Of a DNA stretch of 64,000 bases, positions 1-10,523 are shown piece by piece (the stretch's first letter is position 1; each line of letters opens with the position of its first letter). The DNA is from Carnegiea gigantea (Eukaryota > Streptophyta > Magnoliopsida > Caryophyllales > Cactaceae), in contig JAKOGI010002456.1 in the NCBI GenBank assembly GCA_029747015.1, positions 44,541 through 108,540 on the forward strand, read 5' to 3'. The notes under the pieces were generated by a model. The model did not search any database and had not been told where the DNA came from. It worked only from the letters and a program-made list of their open reading frames with translations. The position numbers were made by a program, and so were the translations under genes.

Positions 1-1143
1 GATGCATATTTCCATATGCATCATTTTTATTCAAGTCCAATTTCAAAGAAGAAAAGGGTCAAAGAAGATCATGCATGGAAATGTGCCTATTTGGTCTTCT
101 TAAGTGAGTTCAAAGACTCGCGACACTATGGAGAGGTCAAAAAGAGGTTAAGCTTTGCTAGAAATTTGGTGCCGAATTCATCCCTGCGGAACCCGATTTT
201 TGTGACCACTTTTGGACAAGCTCAAGTGGACCCACAACTTTAGGGCCCATGTGCTTTTGAAGCTTAAGATTTCATCTTTCAAATAAGCCCAAGTTTGTTT
301 AATTTGGACATCATTTGATTGGGCAAAATATCACTCAAAGATACGTTATACTGATCCAGTCCAGTCTGAGATAGGTGCATTGTTTGGGCCATAACTTTCA
401 AACCGCTTATCCAAATTGAGCAAATGAGCCCATTCTGGAAAATAGACTTCCAGGGCTTTCTAACAAGCCCAAGAACGCGTGATTTGGCCGAGTATTCTGG
501 AAGTTATGCTCTGTTGAAGTTGAGGCAGCTGCAAGGATTAATTCTGGGAATATGAAGAGTCTTCGGTTACATGTGATTGTGTGGCTGACATTGTGCACGT
601 TTTGGAGCCTTCTAGATTGGTGTAATCAGCTAAGAAATCCTAGAATATTCCTTGTAACCTCCCCCACCCCTTTTATGATGTGTCTTTCCATTTATCTTAG
701 TCTTTTCATTTTACTAGTTTTAATTGTTAGGAGTTATTTGAGTCCTTTTGTTGTCTTTTGCTGAGCCTATATAAAGGGGGGGCGTGTGAGCATTGTAGAT
801 CAGATTTCTAAGGCATTTTCAAGAGTAATTCAAGCACCTTTGAGAGTGATTCTCATTTGTGTCCCAAAAATTCCTAGTTCTATATCTTGAATTTGGCTAA
901 TTCAAGTGGTGTTCTAGGTTCTCCTTCTTTTCTTTGGAGTGATTCCTCAGAAGAGTGAAGGGAATTAGCCCAAGACCAAGGTGTGAGTGGCTCCGGAAGG
1001 ATTATCTCATACTCAAAGTCTTGCACTATCCATCTCTATCCTGTTTGGTGATATTCTTCATCTTTCGCATCTTTCTCTCTTTTCATTTTGCTTAAGTTTG
1101 ATTTGAGTTTGATTTGGATCACTTTCCACCCACATATACATCA
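1..1143 (+). repeat. 5' LTR of the gag-protease element
   Basis: Nearly identical to 3215-4359 and ends ...CATCA immediately before the primer-binding site. The first T of the terminal TGATG is cut off by the window edge. An ORF tail shared with the 3' LTR stops here at a TAG (241-243); the 3' LTR has GAG at the matching place (3456-3458). A TATATAAA box lies at 768-775. Confidence 0.93.
768..775 (+). promoter_or_regulatory. TATA box of the 5' LTR
   Basis: TATATAAA is followed by a G-run and GTGTGAG. It sits about two thirds of the way into the LTR and is conserved in the 3' LTR at 3984-3991. It probably sets the U3/R border, with RNA start near position 800. Confidence 0.7.
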
Positions 1144-1145
1144 AT

Positions 1146-1157
1146 TGGTATCAGAGC
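1146..1157 (+). promoter_or_regulatory. Primer-binding site (initiator tRNA-Met)
   Basis: TGGTATCAGAGC starts two bases after the 5' LTR. It is complementary to the 3' end of plant initiator tRNA-Met, the usual primer for minus-strand synthesis in many plant Ty3/gypsy and Ty1/copia elements. Confidence 0.93.
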
Positions 1158-1269
1158 CACGGTTCTTAAGTGACCCACTTCACACCCAAATACATCCCAA
1201 AAAGCCAAAACACAAAAAACAAAAAAGAAGCACAAAGCGGCAAAACCATTCCCGAAGTCCAGAAATTTC

Positions 1270-1376
1270 GCACGGTGCCCCCGTGCCGCCAAGCACGACC
1301 GTGCCACTCTACTTTTCTGCATTTTCTTCAGCCGAAGTATAGCACGGCCTGACCGTGCCCCCTTGCACGACCGTGC
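1270..1376 (+). other. Cluster of four short hairpins in the gag leader
   Basis: Four GC-rich inverted repeats of the form GCACG(G)...(C)CGTGC lie at 1270-1286, 1293-1304, 1342-1357 and 1365-1376. Stems are 5-6 bp and loops 2-5 bases. They fall between the primer site and the gag start codon, where retroelements usually carry dimerisation and packaging signals. A function is inferred from position only. Confidence 0.6.
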
Positions 1377-1418
1377 CACTTTCCCTGCTGCATATTCTTC
1401 CTTCAAAGCATCTCCAAC

Positions 1419-3482
1419 ATGTCTACAAAGTCCACAAGAAGCGACCAAGCACGTGTGGAAGAGTTAGAAGCTCAAGTCACTTATCTTCGAACTCAACTTG
1501 GGCAACTTTTGGAGGAAAAACGAAGGTGGGTTCATAGCCCCACTCCCTCTCGTCCTCATGAACCGGTGGTCGAATCGGAAGAAGAAGTCTTTCAATCCCG
1601 AGCCAATTCTAGTGACGAAGAAGCCCCAAGGAGACGAAGGCAAGGAGGCAATATTGGTGGTGTCCGAATTGACATCCCCGAATTTGAAGGCCAACTTGAC
1701 CCGGACTTATTTCTCGATTGGTTGCACACCATTGAGAGGATTTTTGAATATGAGGACATTCCGGAGGACAAGAAGGTGAAACTCGTAGCCCTTAAACTCC
1801 GCAAATATGCTTCAATCTGGTGGGCTAACCTTGGAGCGAAAAGAGCAAGAAATGGGAAAGGGAAAATTAGAACGTGGGCCAAAATGAAAGAAAAACTTAA
1901 GGCCAAGTTTCTTCCCTCTCACTATGTGCAAGACAATTATCTCAAGCTCCATCGACTCAAGCAAGGATCCAAGAGTGTGGAAGAATACACTCGGGAGTTT
2001 GAACAACTCCTACTCAAATGTGATTTGAGAGAAGACGACTCACAAACCTTGGTAAGATACTTAACAGGTCTTGATGAGTCCATTGCTCATGTAATTGAGT
2101 TGCAACCTTACTCATCCCTAGATGACTTGAGTTCTCTAACCTATAAGGTAGAGCAACAAAAGAAATCTAAGGAAAAGAGCATCTTTTCCAAGACTCCTTC
2201 CCGTCCTTTTTCTCAAGAATCACCTTACTTTCCCCCACAAATTCAAACCCCCTCACCCGCCAAAAGTGTCCCTCCCATCACCCCTCCACCTCCCACAAAA
2301 GTGCCCTCACGGCCAAAAGACCAGGTTCGTTGTTTCCGTTGTCAAGGTATGGGACATTTTGCATCTGAGTGTCCTAACAAGAAGATTGTTTCCCTGGCTG
2401 AGTACCAAGCTTCTTTTGAGGAGCATGACCATGAAGAAGAGGAAAGTTTGGAGGAAAAAGAAGAAGAGGTTATCATAGGCCCCGATGAAGGTGAGTTGCT
2501 TGTCATTAGGCGAGCATTGAGCGGATTTGCTACTCAAGAAGGCTTGGAGCAAAGAGAGGCGATTTTCCACACAAGGTGCACTATTCAAGGGAAAGTTTGT
2601 ACCCTCATCATCGATGGAGGTAGTTGTACAAATGTTGCATCCAAAACCATGGTGGACAAGCTCAAACTTGAGACTACACCCCATCCTAAGCCTTATAGCA
2701 TCCAATGGCTAAATCAAGGCAAAGGTATATACATTTCTCATCAGTGCCTCATTTCTCTTTCTATTGGAGACCACTATAAGGATGAGATATTGTGTGACAT
2801 TCTTCCTATGGATGCAAGCCATATATTGTTGGGTAGACCATGGATGTTTGATCGCCATGTAATTCATCATGGGCGCCTCAACACCTACTCCTTTATTAAG
2901 GATGAGAAGAAAATCACCTTGACCCCTATTCCATCGTGCCAAAGCCCCAAGCCACAAAAGGACCGACAAGCCTTAACCCTCATTCATCCTTCCCAAACCC
3001 TTGCCCCCAAAGAAGATTTCCCACTTCCGCCTCTTCTCCTCACCAGGTATGACCCGTTTTATCATCCTCCCCTCACCCTCTTCTATATCTCTCTAGAGGT
3101 GATGCCCTGTGACCTCCTTCCCCAAAAGCTCCCATATTGTAAGCGCGACCCCTTTCTTGAGAGGCTTGCCAACCCTTTGAGTTTGAGGACAAACTCAAAA
3201 CAACCCGGGGAGTATGATGCATATTTCCATATGCATCATTTTTATTCAAGTCCAATTTCAAAGAAGAAAAGGGTCAAAGAAGATCATGCATGGAAATGTG
3301 CCTATTTGGTCTTCTTAAGTGAGTTCAAAGACTCGCGACACTATGGAGAGGTCAAAAAGAGGTTAAGCTTTGCTAGAAATTTGGTGCCGAATTCATCCCT
3401 GCGGAACCCGATTTTTGTGACCACTTTTGGACAAGCTCAAGTGGACCCACAACTTGAGGGCCCATGTGCTTTTGAAGCTTAA
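1419..3482 (+). CDS. Gag-protease polyprotein of a Ty3/gypsy element (687 aa)
   Basis: Structural Gag fused to an aspartic protease, which would form the particle and process it. Residues about 12-37 are a charged, probably coiled-coil segment (RVEELEAQV...). Residues about 80-250 match the retrotransposon Gag domain, with FLDWLHTIERIF and YASIWWANL segments. A CCHC zinc knuckle lies at C305, C308, H313, C318. The protease active site is IIDGGS with Asp399, and the flap-side ILLGRPW motif is at 469-475. Sequence near residue 590 resembles the extreme C-terminus of pol (LSLRTNS...QPGEYDA), so an in-frame deletion seems to have removed RT, RNase H and integrase. The last about 88 codons lie inside the 3' LTR. 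The frame is fully open, unlike every other retroelement ORF in the window. Confidence 0.88.
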   Translation: MSTKSTRSDQARVEELEAQVTYLRTQLGQLLEEKRRWVHSPTPSRPHEPVVESEEEVFQSRANSSDEEAPRRRRQGGNIGGVRIDIPEFEGQLDPDLFLDWLHTIERIFEYEDIPEDKKVKLVALKLRKYASIWWANLGAKRARNGKGKIRTWAKMKEKLKAKFLPSHYVQDNYLKLHRLKQGSKSVEEYTREFEQLLLKCDLREDDSQTLVRYLTGLDESIAHVIELQPYSSLDDLSSLTYKVEQQKKSKEKSIFSKTPSRPFSQESPYFPPQIQTPSPAKSVPPITPPPPTKVPSRPKDQVRCFRCQGMGHFASECPNKKIVSLAEYQASFEEHDHEEEESLEEKEEEVIIGPDEGELLVIRRALSGFATQEGLEQREAIFHTRCTIQGKVCTLIIDGGSCTNVASKTMVDKLKLETTPHPKPYSIQWLNQGKGIYISHQCLISLSIGDHYKDEILCDILPMDASHILLGRPWMFDRHVIHHGRLNTYSFIKDEKKITLTPIPSCQSPKPQKDRQALTLIHPSQTLAPKEDFPLPPLLLTRYDPFYHPPLTLFYISLEVMPCDLLPQKLPYCKRDPFLERLANPLSLRTNSKQPGEYDAYFHMHHFYSSPISKKKRVKEDHAWKCAYLVFLSEFKDSRHYGEVKKRLSFARNLVPNSSLRNPIFVTTFGQAQVDPQLEGPCAFEA
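3207..3214 (+). promoter_or_regulatory. Polypurine tract before the 3' LTR
   Basis: GGGGAGTA directly abuts the TGATG start of the 3' LTR. It is the expected plus-strand primer position, although the tract is short and carries one T. Confidence 0.6.
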
Positions 3483-4359
3483 GATTTCATCTTTCAAATA
3501 AGCCCAAGTTTGTTTAATTTGGACATCATTTGATTGGGCAAAATATCACTCAAAGATACGTTATGCTGATCCAGTCCAGTCTGAGATAGGTGCATTGTTT
3601 GGGCCATAACTTTTAAACCGCTTATCCAAATTGAGCAAATGAGCCCATTCTGGAAACTAGACTTCCAGGGCTTTCTATCAAGCCCAAGAACGCGTGATTT
3701 GGCCAAGTATTCTGGAAGCTATGCTCTGTTGAAGTTGAGGCAGCTGCAAGAATTAATTCTGGGAATATGAAGAGTCTTCGGTTACATGTGATTGTGTGGC
3801 TGACATTGTGCACGTTTTTGGAGCCTTCTAGATTGGTGTAATCAGCTAAGAAATCCTAGAATATTCCTTGTAACCTCCCCCACCCCTTTTATGATGTGTC
3901 TTTCCATTTATCTTAGTCTTTTCATTTTACTAGTTTTAATTGTTAGGAGTTATTTGAGTCCTTTTGTTGTCTTTTGCTGAGCCTATATAAAGGGGGGGCG
4001 TGTGAGCATTGTAGATCAGATTTCTAAGGCATTTTCAAGAGTAATTCAAGCACCTTTGAGAGTGATTCTCATTTGTGTCCCAAAAATTCCTAGTTCTATA
4101 TCTTGAATTTGGCTAATTCAAGTAGTGTTCTAGGTTCTCCTTCTTTTCTTTGGAGTGATTCCTCAGAAGAGTGAAGGGAATTAGCCCAAGACCAAGGTGT
4201 GTGTGGCTCCGAAAGGATTATCTCATACTCAAAGTCTTGCACTATCCATCTCTATCCTGTTTGGTGATATTCTTCATCTTTCGCATCTTTCTCTCTTTTC
4301 ATTTTGCTTAAGTTTGATTTGAGTTTGATTTTGATCACTTTCCACCCACATATACATCA
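3215..4359 (+). repeat. 3' LTR of the gag-protease element
   Basis: A 1145-base LTR, TGATG...CATCA, about 99% identical to 1-1143. Its first 268 bases encode the C-terminal end of the gag-protease ORF. It has a TATATAAA box at 3984-3991. Flanking GTCAC (4360-4364) is the candidate target-site copy. Confidence 0.93.
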
Positions 4360-5028
4360 GTCACAAGGCAAACATTTTACAAGGCCATATTAATCCATAT
4401 ACAAATTTCTAATAATAAAGACTCACTACAAGCTTAATAAATTATTACTCAAATTTATTCTGTGCACTCTTTTGACGTAACTAAAAATTCAATATATTTT
4501 ATTGTTTCTTATTAAAACTTGAGATTGGTACAAAATTTTCATTATGATAACTTGCTTATTTCTATGTGTAAAAAATTTAGGCAATTTGAGTTACATAATG
4601 CTTCAAAAGTGCTCTCTGCAAGTTAATCATTTGAAAATGGGGCAATAAAAAGATTATCCTATAAGCATCTAAAATCATGAATTGCAAGTACATTGCAAGT
4701 TTGTTCATCAATTTGTTCAATAAATTTTTTTTTTCTTTTTAGTACTATGTTAAGAGTTTTCAACATTGACACCGTATGAATAGCCCAATTATTGTTTGAC
4801 ATTTTCTCTTTTTTGTTAGGCGAAAAGAACTTTTTCATTTTAATTAAAGGAGGCATACACATTTTTTAATACAATAAATATATATTTGATCTAAAACTGT
4901 ATATGATTTTAAATATACGATTGTACACATGAAAAGGAAATGATAGCCCTTCTAAACACGGAAACCAAAAAAAACAAGAAATAGTATGTCAAAAACGGAA
5001 CATATATAGATGACATAGCTAAATATAA

Positions 5029-5097
<69 letters not shown>

Positions 5098-5382
5098 GTA
5101 TATGTATATGTATGAAGAGAAAAATTATTTAAGTTAAATTTCTCTATTGTGGACTTGATAACCTTGTCACAATTGAAAACCATAATTTAAACCTCTTTTT
5201 ATATCCTTGGTTCTCAAGTGAAGTTTACAAACGTATAGGACGCACTAATTTCAAGTGACTCTACATGTTATGAAAGAGGAAGGACAACAAAAAATTTTTA
5301 AAAAGGAAAGAGAAAGATTAGGCGTAGCGGTGTAAAATGGTCGTTCTACAAGGAATATTTTGAAGGACTAACAAGATGTGAA
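4360..5382. other. AT-rich spacer, no gene seen
   Basis: AT-rich DNA between the retrotransposon and the tRNA gene. No coding signal or recognisable element was found. A (TA)n tract occupies 5031-5115. Confidence 0.6.
5031..5115. repeat. (TA)n / (TATG)n microsatellite
   Basis: About 60 bases of uninterrupted TA pass into TATATG units. Confidence 0.95.
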
Positions 5383-5456
5383 GGTCCTATAGCTCAGTTG
5401 ATTAGAGCGTTGGTCTTATGAGCCGAAGGTCGCAGGTTCGAGCCCCGCTGGGACCA
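5383..5456 (+). tRNA. tRNA-Ile(UAU), possibly decaying
   Basis: A 74-base cloverleaf without intron or encoded CCA. Acceptor GGTCCTA pairs with TGGGACC, and D stem GCTC with GAGC. The anticodon stem is TTGGT/GCCGA and the loop CTTATGA places anticodon TAT at 5417-5419. The T stem GCAGG/CCCGC has one A-C mismatch. The B box GGTTCGAGCC is good and a TTTT terminator follows within about 10 bases. Three positions depart from expectation: GA instead of GG in the D loop, G rather than A at position 37 next to the anticodon, and the T-stem mismatch. All could be single transitions, so this may be a weakened copy or a pseudogene. Confidence 0.8.
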
Positions 5457-6388
5457 ACCCCGATTTTAGGAACTCACTGCTATGACAGTCTTTACCTTAT
5501 TAGAAGTCTCAAGTCTGAGATGAAAAGTAAAGCAGCGATGCCTCTTCAGTAAGTTTAACATCAACATCCTCCAGTAAATATTGGACTATTATCAATGCAT
5601 TAAGCTTATCTGGAATTTTTTTTTTTAAAAAAAAAAGAAGGTTTTACTTACCAGTTTCAAATTTTATCTGAAATTTTTTAGATCGCTGCAGTCAATAGCC
5701 AATGAATTCCAACAAGATGTGTTCCCTTTTGATTTTTTACAAAAATGTAAAACAACAAAGCAGTTTGCAGTGTCACTCTTGACCCAACTGGTAAGTAATA
5801 AAAGCATTACAAATTTCTTTTTTGTTTTCACTGTGCACCATAAATGACATATGTGATCAAAAATTTATTTTGTTGATAAACAATAATTTTACTTGTTTCA
5901 TACTATCATGGAAGTTCAAATTTTAATGAACTATTAGCAATTTATTAGCTAGAAAACAATTTTAAAATTTTTTTTTGAACTTCACCCATGTATTGTAAAT
6001 TTATTTCTTTTCATGGGGAACCGTTTATTGTGAATTTATAATATTTAACATTTATTTTTTCTCATTCCAAATATTTTGACTGCATACATACATATATATA
6101 TGGGGTACATGGAGTAATATAGTGGTCAAATTATCTATCAGGAGGGGGGGGGGGGAACTCTAAAGCTTCGTACCTTATGAGAATACCTTAGTTGTAGTAG
6201 GCATAAAAGATAGATACAAAGACAAGGGAAAGGGCCACCCCTGGTAATTCTACTGTACACATTTTAGTATGAGAAAAAAATATATATATGTGTGTGTATA
6301 TATATATGTATACATATATATATATATATATATATAGATATATGTGTGTATATGTGCATATATATACACACACACACACACACATATA
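5457..6388. other. AT-rich spacer with microsatellites
   Basis: No gene recognised. A G-run lies near 6143-6155 and a mixed TA/TG/CA microsatellite at 6279-6388 runs into the assembly gap. Confidence 0.6.
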
Positions 6389-6488
6389 NNNNNNNNNNNN
6401 NNNNNNNNNNNNNNNNNNNNNNNNNNNNNNNNNNNNNNNNNNNNNNNNNNNNNNNNNNNNNNNNNNNNNNNNNNNNNNNNNNNNNNNN
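6389..6488. other. Assembly gap (100 N)
   Basis: Exactly 100 N, a common placeholder for an unknown length. It is bounded by a (CA)n tract on the left and 23 consecutive C on the right (6489-6511), both hard to sequence. The promoter of the downstream Nudix gene is probably inside or left of the gap. Confidence 0.97.
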
Positions 6489-6524
6489 CCCCCCCCCCCC
6501 CCCCCCCCCCCAATTCAAGCTTTC

Positions 6525-6551
6525 ATGATCTCATGTTCTTATCGATCCTGA
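6525..6551 (+). promoter_or_regulatory. Short uORF overlapping the Nudix start
   Basis: An ATG at 6525 opens an 8-codon frame ending in TGA at 6549-6551. It overlaps the long-form start ATG (6533) in another frame and ends before the second in-frame ATG (6644). It could shift initiation toward the shorter isoform; this is inferred from layout only. Confidence 0.4.
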
Positions 6552-9500
6552 GAAAGCTACCATCCAACCTGCATTTACCAGTAATAGCTAAACCCCCATT
6601 AATACCCACATACCCACCAACCCCATCTGCTCTCTCTCACCTCATGGGCTCCGCCAGCTCGTCCTGTCTGAGGCTTGCAGCCTTAGCGCAGCAGCTCAGG
6701 CTCTATAAACCGCCGCCTCCAATGGGCGATGATTCTGAAGACGTCCAAGAGGAGACACGGAAGGTGGTTTCGCAGGTGGGCTTTGTTGAATCTTCAATTC
6801 CAATTGGTCAAAACCCAGATAAACGGAGAGAGAAGGAGGAACGGTTCAAGCCCAAGAGGGCTGCAGTTCTTGTTTGTCTCTTTGAAGGAGATAATGGTGA
6901 TCTCCGGGTCATTCTTACTAAACGCTCTTCCAAGCTTTCCACTCACTCGGGTCTGTGATTTCATTTTATGCTTTCCTCCGCCACCCTTTTTTTTCCCTTC
7001 TTTGTCCTTTTGGTGTTGATTGATTTGAACTTTCTGGATTTTGGGTTTTGGTAAAACTTGGGTTTTTGGTTATGTAGATTAGTACTTGATCCTAGTTTCA
7101 TACTACATAAACTTGATCTTTTTGGTTTTGGTCATTGGACTGGGTTGGAGTTTTATTGATTCTTGTGATTTCCTGGGTTTGATTATGATGCATTCGGGAA
7201 TTTGGTAAACTTGAAGACTTCCCCCCCTGGTGCCAAGTAGAGTGACGAATGCGTCTTTTTTTTTTTTTTTTTTTTGGTTTCTTTCTTTGATGGTCATTGG
7301 TATTAACTGGGTTTTGGTGTTTGCTTCCAGGGGAAGTGGCATTGCCTGGTGGGAAAGCAGAGGAAGGTGACAAGGATGATGCAGATACAGCAATAAGAGA
7401 GGCTAAGGAGGAGATTGGATTGGATCCGTCTCTAGTGAATGTTGTGACCACTCTTGAGCCATTTTTGTCTAAGGTACCAAGCAATAACAAAACTGTTTAT
7501 TTGCTATTTTAGTAGTAGTGCATTTGTTAAAGTATTAAGCTCACCCAGACAGTTTTGTAGACCATATTTGAATAGCCGCTAATGATATGAAAGGAATCAG
7601 CTGAAACAACTTGTTACCCTATTAGAACTTACCAAACAATTTGCTATAGAAAATCATATATAGATCAACGTACAAGATGAAAGGGCTGCTAGGGGCAAAG
7701 TAAAGGGTGATGGTTTTCTAATTAGATGGACTTTAAGGCTTTTGAAAATGCATATTCTGTGAAACCTTTTATTTTTTGATTAAATTATGAACTTGTTCAT
7801 GCGATTGTAACTCTTTTTAGAGACTGTTCTATTTGAAAGACTTCAGAAAATCGTTGCATTAAGGTGACAGCTTTAGTTAAAGCTGATACAAAACAGGGAA
7901 TTCTAAGCAGCTAAAAAGTGACGGGGAGAATGAGGAAACACTTAAGCATGCCAATTGTGATCCCTTTTTGTGTAAATAGTGTCAATCTTTTATGAAGTCC
8001 ATTGTGTGTCTTGCTTTTGGTTCTTGGAAAAGTGAAGCTCTGGCATGATTAGGACTTAATCAGTCATGGGGTTTGTGAATTAAACTTTCTTTACTTGGTG
8101 GGCTCAGTCAATCATTTGGTTTGTGAACATACTGGCTTGAACTGCATAACTGGTGTTGGACGTTGCTGGTGACGTTTAGTTTGGAATCAGTAGTGCTGCA
8201 GCTCTCATAGATAAAACAGGCATGGCAACTTTTGATTTGTCAAGCAAAATTGCTTTAATTGAGGTGGTCTGCCTAACTGTTGTTCTTGGTTTACGAGGAC
8301 ACCTGCAGCTTCATTTGGATGATAGCAGAAACTTTTCTTTTAAAAAAAAACATAAGTTACCATATATCCCTTGCCGTAACATATTATTGCCAGCGCAGTT
8401 GCCACATTTTACAGCAGGAAATGATTGTTTCTATTTGTTGCTTAAGATGGAATATTGGAGCCATCCAGATAGAATAGAGCAATCTATTCATCCTATCTTA
8501 ACAAGATCGCCCAAAGCTTTGTGAAGACTTCTTGGAATCCAGTTTGAAACGGCTGAGTTTACTCAGCGAGAGATCCTTCATTTTTGAAAGCTACGAGTGA
8601 AGCCATCCAGATAAACTAGAGCATAGCTCACAATGAAGCCTATCCATCCTATCTTGATAACATCACCCAAAAGCATTGGATTCCAGTTTGAAATGAATGA
8701 GTTTACTCATGGAGAGATCATATATTTGTGATAGGAACATTGCCTTTACTACTTGACGATAAATATATCTATATATTCTCAGGGGCTGTGGGGGGAACCC
8801 TCCCCCCCCCCCCCAAGGAAAAAAAAAAAAAACAAATAACACGTCTGTGGAAAAAAAACAAAACTATATAAATCTGTTGAAGAACTTTTAGCATATTTCT
8901 TTTTGCTTCTTGTGTGAATTTTACAGATATCAGGCAACATGATTCGATTGGAAAGCAAAGGTGTTGTGGTGCCACTTTTTCTTTGCTTCTTCTTCATCGA
9001 TTGAATATAGTGGATTAGAAATTATGTTTTCTTTTGTTGTATATTCCCACAGTTCTACAAAGGGTAGAGCTCATTTGTATATGGAAATTTTAAGGAACAT
9101 TTCGATCTTATGTTCGTTTTTGTGGGGCTAGTTCTTAATGGAGTCAAATGTTCCTTGGCATTTTTGTCAAATTTGTTCCCTAGCCATTTGTGGAACTGAG
9201 ACTATCAATGTGAATGATGGCTGATTCAGTTCTCAGAAAGACATGTTATGACATTTATGAGTTATGACCCTCGCCTACCAGTTCTGAACATGGGTACCTT
9301 TCAGCTGTGCGCTAGATGTGCTGAAATATGTGATCCTGGACTTGCCTTTTAACCACTAGCCTGCTTTTTGTCATCTAATTTATTTAGGCCTGCATCTTGT
9401 GTATCATATGTGATTTAACTGTCATTGGCTATCAATAAGAAGCCTCAAGTATGTCAGGAGTCGGGATTAACTTACAGATGTAGAAAAAAATCATAATTCA

Positions 9501-9997
9501 TGCACCAACTCATGATCAGAGGTTATCACTGGCTTTTGCAATATTATCATCATGTTCACATGTGTAGCATCTTTTGAGGGTGGTACCAGTTATTGGAATA
9601 CTATCTGACAAGAAGGCATTCAAGCCAGTTCTAAATACCGCAGAAGTGGAAGCAGTATTTGATGCGCCCTTGGAAATGTTCATTAAGGTTCTCATCTTTT
9701 TTCTATTTCTTTCTGAATCACTCAAAATATCTCCTTCGCTTTTGACATAAAATCACTGCAATGTTGATTCAGGATGAAAATCGAAGATCAGAAGAAAGGG
9801 AGTGGATGGGATACAAGTACGTGATCCATTATTTTGACTATGAAGCAGATAACAAAAGGTACCTGATATGGGGTCTGACTGCTGGGATCTTGATTCGAGC
9901 AGCCTCGGTTGTTTATCAGAGAGGACCACCATTTGTCGAGCAGAATCCTAGATTTAAGGTTCCTAAAATTGTTGATAAAGACACTGTAATGCGTTGA
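6533..9997 (+). CDS. NUDT15: Nudix hydrolase, CoA diphosphatase type (NUDT15-like), 301 aa
   Basis: Hydrolyses CoA and CoA derivatives to 3',5'-ADP and 4'-phosphopantetheine in this family. Exons: 6533-6950, 7331-7473, 9568-9687, 9773-9997; every intron is GT-AG and the frame joins exactly (906 bases). The long start gives a basic, hydroxylated N-terminus (MFLSILRKLPSN...) resembling a mitochondrial presequence of about 37 residues. A second in-frame ATG at 6644 would give a 264-aa form without it. The CoA-Nudix signature spans LTKRSS...THSGEVALPGGK, and the Nudix box has GG at 146-147 and REAKEE at 162-167. The C-terminal part carries NTAEVEAVFDAPLEMF, EREWMGYKY and YLIWGLTAGILI, as in plant NUDT15/NUDT11 homologues. 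Intron 2 is large (2.1 kb). Transcript ends were not located. Confidence 0.9.
7474..9567 (+). other. Large intron 2 of the Nudix gene
   Basis: A 2.1-kb GT-AG intron with no nested gene recognised. It holds a G6...C13...A14 block near 8788-8832 able to form a small hairpin, and two loosely similar segments (about 8460-8575 and 8600-8725) that share GCCATCCAGATA and the GAGTTTACTCA(T/G) region, which suggests an old local duplication. Confidence 0.6.
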
Positions 9998-10523
9998 ATT
10001 CAATGAAGGTTCTTTAATTATGTAACCATTGGTTCTATGTACAGTAGAACCTAGAATATTGCAGAGTTCACAGCATAAATGACATGTATTTTTAAAGGCT
10101 GAAGCCGATATTTGTATCAAGTTGTAGCAGTCCACTATTGCATGTTGCATTTTATTTTAAAAACGCCACTTTAAAAACGTGATCTTGTGGTATCAAAACC
10201 ATGTCGTCTAATGATTTTGCTGAAGGAGTCCAAGACTTGCAGGTTGAAGCATGTTCAAACTCTAGATTTTCTCAAAATCAGCAAGTTACATTCTTTGGAG
10301 TTCTTCAGCAACGCTTAATTTATGGTCCAAGAACTTATCTACTATGTTAAGCGTGAGTGATCTCTTGTACCACAAGGAGAGAATGGCATAATATTAGATT
10401 GGTGGTTGCTCTTGCAAGAGGCAAACTAAATATTCTTTGTTTTCCACTTTCTTTCTTTGGAGTTAGCTTCTAGAGGCTGCAGCAACCTAAAAGGGCGAGA
10501 ACTGGGGATTCTTCCAAGAGGAG

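Larger units (their letters stand above)
1..4359 (+). mobile_element. Non-autonomous Ty3/gypsy LTR retrotransposon (gag-protease only)
   Basis: A complete element apart from its first base, which lies just outside the window. Parts in order: 5' LTR, initiator-Met primer site, a 261-base leader, one long gag-protease ORF, a short purine tract and the 3' LTR. LTR ends are TGATG and CATCA. No reverse transcriptase, RNase H or integrase is present between gag-protease and the 3' LTR, so mobility would need enzymes from a relative. By eye the LTRs differ at about 12 substitutions and one single-base indel over 1145 bases (about 1%), which points to recent insertion. The right target-site copy would be GTCAC (4360-4364); the left copy is outside the window. 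The layout fits the published TR-GAG class of plant retrotransposons. Confidence 0.9.

Noticed and set aside
6188..6551. Several overlapping open frames around the N gap
   Set aside because: They consist of microsatellite translation and N-derived residues; only the frame from 6533 is a gene.
8222..8524. 100-codon frame within the Nudix gene
   Set aside because: It lies wholly in intron 2, has no start context and no family resemblance, and adding it would break the conserved exon junction.
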